11,463 nt of DNA from JBHJHK01 sp050330975 (GTDB lineage: Bacteria; Pseudomonadota; Gammaproteobacteria; Competibacterales; Competibacteraceae): positions 1 to 11,463 of the forward strand of contig JBHJHK010000159.1 in the NCBI GenBank assembly GCA_050330975.1, written 5' to 3'. Below are positions 1-5,080 of the stretch, piece after piece. The first letter of the stretch is position 1. The number at the start of each line of letters is the position of its first letter. The position numbers were made by a program, and so were the translations under genes. Under the pieces are notes generated by a model. That model had not been told where the DNA came from, ran no database searches, and worked only from the letters and a program-made list of their open reading frames with translations.

Positions 1-1
1 C

Positions 2-58
2 CCTATCGTCTTTACGGGCAACGCCGTACCCGCCGTGGGAGACGACGGCGGGGCCTAA
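2..58 (+). CDS. RskA-like anti-sigma factor, C-terminal end only (partial)
   Basis: The frame starting at base 2 is open from the window edge and reads PIVFTGNAVPAVGDDGGA before a TAA stop at 56-58. This matches the last residues of the anti-sigma factor at 2384-2968, which ends GPVLFKGNAVPTVRRDNPP. Both carry the GPV(L/I)(F/Y)xG element that closes the RskA C-terminal domain, a periplasmic domain of membrane-bound regulators that hold an ECF sigma factor. The two genes share the 16 bases gggcaacgccgtaccc here. The rest of the gene lies outside the window, so it is not known whether this copy is complete or has a sigma factor beside it. The paralogy is seen directly; the anti-sigma role is inferred from the family. 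Confidence 0.72.
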   Translation, partial: PIVFTGNAVPAVGDDGGA

Positions 59-92
59 AGCCCTTGGGCCCCAAGCATTGATTGGTTTTTTT
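50..92 (+). terminator. possible intrinsic terminator after the anti-sigma gene
   Basis: GGGGCC at 50-55 can pair with GGCCCC at 67-72; alternatively CTTGG at 63-67 pairs with CCAAG at 71-75. A run of seven T follows at 86-92. The gap of 10 or more bases between stem and T-run is longer than in a standard intrinsic terminator, and the first stem overlaps the stop codon of the gene it would end. It is therefore a weak candidate. Confidence 0.3.
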
Positions 93-216
93 CCCCTTCT
101 GCATCCAAAACCCGTCGTCGAGTTAATAGCCCATGAGCGAGTGATTGCCCAGGGGCTTTTGGTTTGGGCAGTTCACCGACCTCGACCCCATTTTGGATGC
201 GGAGGACATTGTCGCG

Positions 217-768
217 ATGTTGACGCCCTATCAAAGGCTGGCCCTGGCCATCTTGGCTCCCCTGTGTTGGACGGCCAACGCCCACGCCATCGCCATCGCC
301 ATCGACGCCCAAGTCACCGACCTCGGCGGTGGCCTGTTTAACTACCAATTGTCCATCGATAACGATATCGATGACCTGCTTTTAGTCACCCTCACCGATG
401 CCCCATTCGCCGACGACGCCATCGAGGCGAGCCTCACGGCCCCGGCCGGGTTTACCACCAGTTACGACTCCGGCTTGGGGTTGTTGGACCTGATCGCCGC
501 TGGGATTGGTTTTTTTCCCCTGGGCGTCAGCGAATTCTTCAGCTTCAACAGCAACGCCGGGCCCACGAGCAATTTCACCGCCTTTGAGGCCTTCGGCCAG
601 GGCGACTTTCCCCTGGCCAGCGCCACCGGTTCCGTCGACGTCACCCCAGTGGACGCCGACGTCCCCATTCCCCCCGCCCCGTGGCTGTTGCTATTGGGGC
701 TGCCCTGGCTCTTGGGCCGGGGTTGGCCAGGCCATTCCACCACGATTTCTACTGTGAAGGGAGTTTGA
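217..768 (+). CDS. secreted protein with PEP-CTERM-like sorting signal
   Basis: This 183-residue protein begins with a signal peptide (residues 1 to about 24: two polar residues, a hydrophobic LALAILAPL core, then an ANAHA cleavage site). The mature part is acidic and rich in Asp, Ala, Thr and Gly, as in extracellular proteins of this class. Near the C-terminus, VPIPPAPWLLLLGLPWLLGR resembles the VPLP variant of the PEP-CTERM signal: a short Pro motif, a hydrophobic segment and an Arg. Exosortase recognises such tails in EPS-producing Gram-negatives. An unusual 15-residue extension follows the Arg. The ATG at 217 is preferred because it gives the signal peptide directly and has GGAGGA at 201-206; a start at 145 would add 24 residues ahead of it. 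The stop lies two bases before the DUF4331 gene, so the two are probably co-transcribed. The function of the mature domain is unknown. Confidence 0.72.
   Translation: MLTPYQRLALAILAPLCWTANAHAIAIAIDAQVTDLGGGLFNYQLSIDNDIDDLLLVTLTDAPFADDAIEASLTAPAGFTTSYDSGLGLLDLIAAGIGFFPLGVSEFFSFNSNAGPTSNFTAFEAFGQGDFPLASATGSVDVTPVDADVPIPPAPWLLLLGLPWLLGRGWPGHSTTISTVKGV
757..763 (+). promoter_or_regulatory. ribosome binding site of the DUF4331 gene
   Basis: AAGGGAG lies seven bases before the ATG at 771, inside the last codons of the preceding gene. It fixes the DUF4331 start at 771 rather than at an upstream in-frame GTG at 681. That longer start would add 30 residues that read as the other gene out of frame and would bury the signal peptide. 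Confidence 0.65.
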
Positions 769-770
769 TC

Positions 771-2303
771 ATGCCCGGTTTTCTGCGTCTCTCCACCGCC
801 CTGGCCACGGCGGGCCTCGCGGGCCTCGCCTTGGGTGCCAGCCACAGCGATGCTCCCCTCATCAAGCAAGACATCCAGGCCAACCTCACCGATGTCTACG
901 CCTTTGTGGGCACCCGCTACGACGACCCCAATGAAGAAGTCCTCAACGTCGTGGTCCACGTGCGCCCCTTCTCGGAGCCCGGGGACGGGGTGATTTACGA
1001 CCGCTTCGCCGACGACGCCCGCTACTCCATCCACATCGCCAACCCCACCACCGGCGAGACCCTCACCCGCTACGACTTTGAGTTCTCCTCAGTGACGGGG
1101 CCGTTGCTCAACCCCAACACCATCTTTGCCTACGGCATCGGCAGCGAGGCGGGGGCCATCGAGACCCTCGACGACACCACCCGCAATTACCTCCAGACCT
1201 ACACCGTGACCAAGGTGGCCAGCGACGGTACCAGCGAGGTCATCGGCAGCGACGTCTTCACCCCGCCCCCCAACGTCGGCATCAACACCACCCCCAACTA
1301 CAACGACCCCACCACGGGTTTTGCCGTCTCGGGGGCCGAGACCTTTGCCGAGCTCGACAACTACACCCGCGATGCCGTGACCACCTTGAGCGACGCCGCC
1401 GTGGCTTTTGCCGGTTCCCGGGAAGATGGATTTTTCGCCGACACCCCGGCCATCTTCGATCTCCTCAACGGTCGAATCATCGACAACGACGGCGATGCCA
1501 ACGATGGCCTAGGCCAAGACGGCGGCGGGGTCGACGGGTTTAAGGGCTACAACGTCCTGGCCTACGCCCTGCAGATTCCCCTGGATCAGCTGACCCCTAG
1601 CACCTACACCGCGGCCTTTGCCGGCTTGGGGGGCACGACCCCCTTGCCCGCCGTGGCAGAAGCGACGGGAGTGGGCGTCTACGCCTCGGTGAGCCGCAGG
1701 CGCTTGACCCTGCGCCAAACCGACGGCGCCCCGGTGAGCGCCGGTCCCTGGATCCAGGTCAACCGCATGGGCAATCCGTTGTTCAACGAGGTTCTGGTGG
1801 CCCTGGCCGACAAAGACCACTATAACCGCACACCCCCCACCCTCGACGACGCGGAATTCTCCACCTACGCCGAGAACCCCGAAGTCGCCACCTTGATCAA
1901 CCTCGTGCTGTTTGGCACCGACGGCTCGGGGCCCTTGGCCACCACCATGCGCGGCGATTTGGCCTTGGTGTACATCCCCGACGTGCTGCGGGTAGACACC
2001 ACCACGGGCCCCGTCACCCTGGCCGGGGAAACGGGCTTTGATCGCTTGGGCTTTATCGGCGGCGATACCGCCACGGCCGGCGACGGCCGGGTCATGTCCA
2101 GCGGCTGGCCCAACGGGCGGCGGTTTGGCGACGATGTCATCGACATCGCCCTCACCGCCGTGGCCAGCGGCCCTGGCTACGATCCCGTCACCTTGGTGGG
2201 TGATAACATCGCCGCCAACGACCAAGAATACCACCTGGTGTTTCCCTATTCGGGGACACCCCACGCCGGCACCGCCAACCGCAAGGATCCCGCCTCCGAC
2301 TAG
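771..2303 (+). CDS. DUF4331 family secreted protein
   Basis: This 510-residue protein starts with a signal peptide (residues 1 to about 23, ALATAGLAGLALGA). The family's entry motif follows at once: ASHSDAPLIKQD then NLTDVYAFV, which corresponds to the usual SSHREAP...D..ADxTDVYAF. Further family elements are an INRMGNPLFNEV-type segment (here QVNRMGNPLFNEVLV, near residue 330), GWPNGRRFGDDVIDIAL (near 444) and the closing FPYSGTPHAG. Length and motif order suggest a full-length member. DUF4331 has no established biochemical activity; the protein is expected outside the cytoplasm. It is two bases downstream of the PEP-CTERM-like gene, and an RskA-like gene follows 80 bases after its stop. Coupling to an ECF sigma/anti-sigma regulon is plausible from the neighbours, but no sigma gene is in view. 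The family assignment is strong; the function is unknown. Confidence 0.88.
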   Translation: MPGFLRLSTALATAGLAGLALGASHSDAPLIKQDIQANLTDVYAFVGTRYDDPNEEVLNVVVHVRPFSEPGDGVIYDRFADDARYSIHIANPTTGETLTRYDFEFSSVTGPLLNPNTIFAYGIGSEAGAIETLDDTTRNYLQTYTVTKVASDGTSEVIGSDVFTPPPNVGINTTPNYNDPTTGFAVSGAETFAELDNYTRDAVTTLSDAAVAFAGSREDGFFADTPAIFDLLNGRIIDNDGDANDGLGQDGGGVDGFKGYNVLAYALQIPLDQLTPSTYTAAFAGLGGTTPLPAVAEATGVGVYASVSRRRLTLRQTDGAPVSAGPWIQVNRMGNPLFNEVLVALADKDHYNRTPPTLDDAEFSTYAENPEVATLINLVLFGTDGSGPLATTMRGDLALVYIPDVLRVDTTTGPVTLAGETGFDRLGFIGGDTATAGDGRVMSSGWPNGRRFGDDVIDIALTAVASGPGYDPVTLVGDNIAANDQEYHLVFPYSGTPHAGTANRKDPASD

Positions 2304-2372
2304 GCCAAAGGCCCACGTCTCCACTGGGGAGGCCCACTCTCAGTCGAGACTTCGCCGCCCGGGTCCGCACCT

Positions 2373-2378
2373 GGGAGG
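2373..2378 (+). promoter_or_regulatory. ribosome binding site for a TTG start
   Basis: GGGAGG lies five bases before the TTG at 2384. It makes initiation there possible even though homology to the anti-sigma family continues upstream in the same frame. Another purine-rich stretch, GGGGAGG at 2326-2332, has no ATG, GTG or TTG in this frame after it before 2384. Confidence 0.4.
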
Positions 2379-2383
2379 CGCGC

Positions 2384-2968
2384 TTGGCGGGCCTCGCCGA
2401 ATTGGCTCCAGAGCTCGAGCCCTCCCCAGACCTCTGGGAGCGCATCGAGGCGCGCTTGGAGGCCACGGGCTGGTTTTGCCCCTCGCCGGCTGCGTCAAAG
2501 CACCGGCGCCGGGGAAGCCAGCTGGCCCTTTGGCGGGCCCTCAGCCTGGGAAGTAGTGCCCTGGCCGCCGCCTTAGCCGCCGCTTTGGCCCTGGATAGCT
2601 GGCAACTACCCCACCCCACCGTGGCCACCGTCCTGATCGCCGAAGATGGCCAGCTGGGCTGGCTAGTCCAGGCCTACTCCGACCTCACCCTCCAAGTCAC
2701 CCCTCTCCAGGCCTCCCCAATCCGGGCCAATGGCGCCCTGGAGCTCTGGACCTTGTCACCTGGGGAGGATCAACCCGTCTCCTTGGGCGTCGTGCCCCCC
2801 TCGGGCCGCCTGGACCTACCCCTCGCCCCGGGGGTCACCCCCACACCCCAGCTGTTTTTTGTATTCCGCTTTAACCCGGGGGCGGGCGCACGGGTGGGCG
2901 GGCCCACCGGGCCCGTTCTCTTCAAGGGCAACGCCGTACCCACCGTGCGCCGTGACAATCCCCCCTGA
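2384..2968 (+). CDS. RskA-like anti-sigma factor, N-terminally truncated (possible pseudogene)
   Basis: From a TTG start this reads 194 residues. Residues 1-30 (LAELAPELEPSPDLWERIEARL) match the later half of the RskA-type anti-sigma domain. A membrane segment follows at about 47-71 (ALWRALSLGSSALAAALAAA), then the RskA C-terminal domain with ELWTLSPGEDQPVSLGVVPP near 116 and GPTGPVLFKGNAVP near the end. In-frame homology continues upstream of the TTG (RDFAARVRTWEARL, about 2345-2383). The roughly 40-residue LxxEYVLGTL-type opening of the family is absent, however, and no ATG, GTG or TTG is available there. The copy has therefore either lost its sigma-binding N-terminus or become a pseudogene. 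It lies downstream of DUF4331 and converges on the minus-strand gene ending at 2977. A paralogous C-terminus sits at the window start. Family confidence is high; whether it is functional is open. Confidence 0.72.
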   Translation: MAGLAELAPELEPSPDLWERIEARLEATGWFCPSPAASKHRRRGSQLALWRALSLGSSALAAALAAALALDSWQLPHPTVATVLIAEDGQLGWLVQAYSDLTLQVTPLQASPIRANGALELWTLSPGEDQPVSLGVVPPSGRLDLPLAPGVTPTPQLFFVFRFNPGAGARVGGPTGPVLFKGNAVPTVRRDNPP

Positions 2969-2983
2969 GACGATCGTCAGGGG
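2962..2983. terminator. hairpin spanning both stop codons of convergent genes
   Basis: CCCCTGA at 2962-2968 is the exact reverse complement of TCAGGGG at 2977-2983, with an 8-base loop. The TGA of the plus-strand gene and the TGA of the minus-strand gene (TCA on +) each form the inner end of one stem arm. The inner ten bases GACGATCGTC (2969-2978) are also a perfect palindrome. Only ATTTGAAT follows on the plus side and there is no T-run on the minus side. If it is a bidirectional terminator, it lacks the classical tail. Confidence 0.5.
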
Positions 2984-3600
2984 ATTTGAATATCGCCGAA
3001 AAGCTCGAAGTAATAGCGCAGCTGACAGTGCTTCATCCCCGGAGGCAAACCCACGTGAAATTTAATGCGCTGGGCACCTTCGTGCTTGTCCATGGAATCT
3101 TCGATGAAGGCGCCATCTCGGTAAATTTGATAGTCGTGGAGCTCGCCCGCGGGCTCATCGTCATCCTCGATATCATCGGGCTTCGAATTGATATCGACAA
3201 ACATCAACTCGCCGGGCTCCCAAAAACTGAAGACAGATCCCTGTGGTGAGGGTTCTATAGTCAAGTCGACGTAATACCAGTTCAGATCTCGCTCTTCCTC
3301 CAGCTCATCTTGATACTCTTCTTGCAAACCCTCTTGCACATCGTCGTCATAGTCTTCCAAAGAAGTATCGGGTGGAGCAGCCGATTCAATGCTGTGAACC
3401 ACTACCGAGGCGTCGGCGAGAGCTTTGCCCTTGGCTATAAAGGGAATGGTAAACAATCGCCTCAGATACAACTTGCCACCGAAATAGGTGAGTAGCGCAA
3501 TCACCAAAAATAACAACACACTGACCCACCAAGGAAGAAAACTTATAACCGTGATAATCACAACACCGACTACCACAAGAGCGATAAAAATCTTATTCAT
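2977..3600 (-). CDS. hypothetical protein with two membrane segments and an acidic soluble domain
   Basis: This 207-residue protein is not recognised as a characterised family. Two hydrophobic segments (about 4-22, IFIALVVVGVVIITVISFL, and 25-43, VSVLLFLVIALLTYF) are joined by a Pro-Trp-Trp turn, which suggests a membrane hairpin. A basic KLYLRRLF stretch follows, then a very acidic stretch (about 78-103, including EDYDDDVQEGLQEEYQDELE). The C-terminal domain ends with a patterned tail containing IKFHVGLPPGM and LRYYFELFGDI, which looks like a folded beta-rich domain. The ATG at 3600 is chosen over a TTG directly before it; GAGG sits ten bases upstream. The start overlaps the end of the preceding gene by 8 bases, so it is the last gene of a three-gene unit. 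It is more GC-rich toward its 3' end than the two genes before it. Confidence 0.68.
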   Translation of the reverse strand: MNKIFIALVVVGVVIITVISFLPWWVSVLLFLVIALLTYFGGKLYLRRLFTIPFIAKGKALADASVVVHSIESAAPPDTSLEDYDDDVQEGLQEEYQDELEEERDLNWYYVDLTIEPSPQGSVFSFWEPGELMFVDINSKPDDIEDDDEPAGELHDYQIYRDGAFIEDSMDKHEGAQRIKFHVGLPPGMKHCQLRYYFELFGDIQIP

Positions 3601-3787
3601 CAAAAATCATCCTCAATATCAAATAAATTCCCAATAATAGCACAACCACAGTCGTGCGGTCTGAGCAACTTGGCTGGATGAGAGGTTTTACTACAGCGAG
3701 CTCGTCAGCGGCCGACGATGGGTGAGAGCATTTGTGGCAAGCAATATGGACCGGGAGCCTCAACCAACCCTCGTCAGTCAACGCCAT
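3593..3787 (-). CDS. small hypothetical membrane protein with Cys/His cluster
   Basis: This is a 64-residue protein of unknown function. The N-terminal part contains HIACHKCSH (two Cys and two His within nine residues), with a third Cys further on (PSCSD). This could be a small metal-binding site, although the usual pair of CxxC knuckles is incomplete. One membrane segment lies near the C-terminus (TTVVVLLLGIYLILRMIF). The ATG at 3787 follows GAGGGG; a TTG at 3799 would overlap the previous stop codon. It starts 8 bases after the upstream gene and overlaps the downstream gene by 8 bases. This tight packing is the main argument that such a short frame is real. No family is recognised. Confidence 0.5.
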   Translation of the reverse strand: MALTDEGWLRLPVHIACHKCSHPSSAADELAVVKPLIQPSCSDRTTVVVLLLGIYLILRMIFDE

Positions 3788-3795
3788 CCCACCCC

Positions 3796-4194
3796 TCAAA
3801 AGGGCCTCTCCACCAGCATTTCACCGATGAGCATTAAAATACAAAAAACCAGGCAAACGGTGGTTAGCAAATAAAAAATTATTGTTGTCAAATAATCCCT
3901 CGACACTGGCGACTCTTGAGCAGGATCTTTCAACAGCGCCGCAAATCTCTCAACACCTTGACCGAGGATTAAAAACACTACCCCCACGATCAAGTGCTCC
4001 ATACCGGAAGAAACTCCATTGATCTGCAAATAAAAAGAAACAATACCGACAAAAATCGCCACAATACTCGCCAATTGAAACACAAAACCGACGCCAGACC
4101 CAAACAGAAACAAAAAAGTTTTCATGGCTTCCTTGACCGAGGGCAAAGGGTTGGGATGGGCATTTTCTATCACAAGTTGATCGACTTGCAACAT
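3796..4194 (-). CDS. hypothetical multi-pass membrane protein
   Basis: This 132-residue protein is mostly hydrophobic, with about three to four membrane segments: roughly 27-56 (FLFLFGSGVGFVFQLASIVA, continuing to YLQI), 66-80 (EHLIVGVVFLILGQG) and 101-126 (TTIIFYLLTTVCLVFCILML). No catalytic motif or known family is visible. The ATG at 4194 has no clear ribosome binding site. An internal ATG at 4125 (MKTFLFLF) has AAGGAAG just before it and would start directly at the first membrane segment, so the true protein may be 109 residues. It is the first gene of a compact three-gene minus-strand unit and is markedly AT-richer than the genes on either side, which suggests foreign origin. It faces away from the DUF4919-like gene at 4430. 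Confidence 0.6.
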   Translation of the reverse strand: MLQVDQLVIENAHPNPLPSVKEAMKTFLFLFGSGVGFVFQLASIVAIFVGIVSFYLQINGVSSGMEHLIVGVVFLILGQGVERFAALLKDPAQESPVSRDYLTTIIFYLLTTVCLVFCILMLIGEMLVERPF

Positions 4195-4213
4195 TTAGAT
4201 GATACAAGCTCCA

Positions 4214-4268
4214 CCAACTAAAGCGGTGCAGGAGGCTTCGAACTGCGAACCCCTGCCCTAGCAGTTGG
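4214..4268. repeat. long imperfect inverted repeat at the island boundary
   Basis: Three nested complementary pairs share one centre: CCAACT (4214-4219) with AGTTGG (4263-4268), GCAGG (4228-4232) with CCTGC (4252-4256), and TTCG (4237-4240) with CGAA (4246-4249). On the minus strand the centre reads GGGTTCGCAGTTCGAAGCC, which looks a little like a tRNA T-arm, but no tRNA body adjoins it. It lies 20 bases upstream of the first gene of the AT-rich unit. It could be a leader structure, a terminator stem or a remnant of an insertion site; the sequence does not decide between these. Confidence 0.4.
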
Positions 4269-4317
4269 CCTTTTATCACTGGTTAATGGTAGACAGTGTT
4301 CATTCTGTTGGAATGGA

Positions 4318-4353
4318 CGATCCCCACGGGCCAACTCCAGGGGCCTGGGATCG
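4318..4353. repeat. 7-bp inverted repeat in the divergent intergenic region
   Basis: CGATCCC at 4318-4324 is the exact reverse complement of GGGATCG at 4347-4353, separated by 22 bases. It lies about 77 bases upstream of the DUF4919-like start, where an operator or leader hairpin might sit. No promoter hexamers could be assigned with confidence in the 235-base gap between the divergent genes (4195-4429). Confidence 0.3.
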
Positions 4354-4429
4354 CAAAAGCCCTTGAGAGGGTGATAACCTGGCCCACCCACCGAAGGCCC
4401 AGGGCCCCACGATCAGACATGAGACCGCC

Positions 4430-4948
4430 ATGGAAGAGACCTTTATCGCCTATCTGCAAACCCCCACTTTGGATAACTTCCTGGCCTTGCGCCGCACCGT
4501 CATGGCCACCCCCGGCTTCAATCCCCACTCTCGAGCACTCGACGGCATCCCGGCCCTCCTGGAGGCCAACGCCTTTGAACGGGCGGTGCAAGTCACCCTG
4601 GACGGTCTGTGGCCCGACTATTTCTTGAGCCCCGGTGCACACCTCAATTTGGGATTTGCCTACCATCAATTGGGGCAGCAGCGCGAGGCCCACATGGAGC
4701 GGATGATCTACGACCTGCTCCTCCGGGGTATCGAGCACACCGGCGATGGCTCGGCGGCAAAGCCCTTGTTGGTCTCCCGCCTCTCCGACGAATACGACTA
4801 CCTGGGGTCGCGCCGGTTGACCTTTACCGGCCAGAGGCTGGTGGAAATCGAGGGGCACCCCTTCGATGTGCTATCCGTCGCCGAAGGAGAGGATATCTGG
4901 TTCGACATCGCCGACCTCCAGGGCTTTTTGAACCTGGGGGACCTTTGA
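4430..4948 (+). CDS. DUF4919-like protein
   Basis: This 172-residue protein has no signal peptide or membrane segment, so it is predicted to be cytoplasmic. The N-terminal half is helical, with LDNFLALRRTVMATPGFNPH resembling the start of DUF4919 proteins, and with repeat-like helices around AHLNLGFAYHQLGQQREAHM that recall a TPR unit. The second half carries the clearest family signature: GIEHTGDGSAAKP, then a DEYDYLGSRRLTF stretch, then HPFDVLSV and IWFDI. These follow the DUF4919 pattern STGDG...EEY..L......D.f.v...yF. The activity of this family is not known. The ATG at 4430 lacks a strong ribosome binding site. The pseudokinase gene follows about 130 bases downstream on the same strand, so a functional link is possible but unproven. 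Such proteins are best known from Bacteroidetes, which makes this copy mildly unusual. Confidence 0.62.
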   Translation: MEETFIAYLQTPTLDNFLALRRTVMATPGFNPHSRALDGIPALLEANAFERAVQVTLDGLWPDYFLSPGAHLNLGFAYHQLGQQREAHMERMIYDLLLRGIEHTGDGSAAKPLLVSRLSDEYDYLGSRRLTFTGQRLVEIEGHPFDVLSVAEGEDIWFDIADLQGFLNLGDL

Positions 4949-5080
4949 ATCCGCGCCTCCCCGGTAACCCTTCCTTATAGCTTCACCGCAGTATCGCCCG
5001 GGGGGCCATGGGGTAGATGGGTTACAATGTTTCATTGTCCCTTGGGCGATCGCCCTCGAACATCTCTGAAATTCCGGGCC

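Noticed and set aside
681..770. Longer start for the DUF4331 protein at a GTG
   Set aside because: It would overlap the preceding gene by 88 bases and put 30 extra residues before a clear signal peptide; the ATG at 771 has a good ribosome binding site.
4214..4268. tRNA gene or integron attC site suggested by GTTCGAA and the inverted repeat
   Set aside because: No cloverleaf, anticodon arm or matching acceptor strand adjoins it, and the attC core boxes (RYYYAAC/GTTRRRY) do not match at the repeat ends. No integrase gene is in view.
5023..5080. ATG at 5027 as pseudokinase start, and TTACAAT (5022-5028) as a -10 box
   Set aside because: The added 18 codons lack the GC bias of the gene, and family members begin shortly before the GDYRL strand. 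TACAAT resembles a -10 element, but no -35 element lies at the right distance, so neither is annotated.
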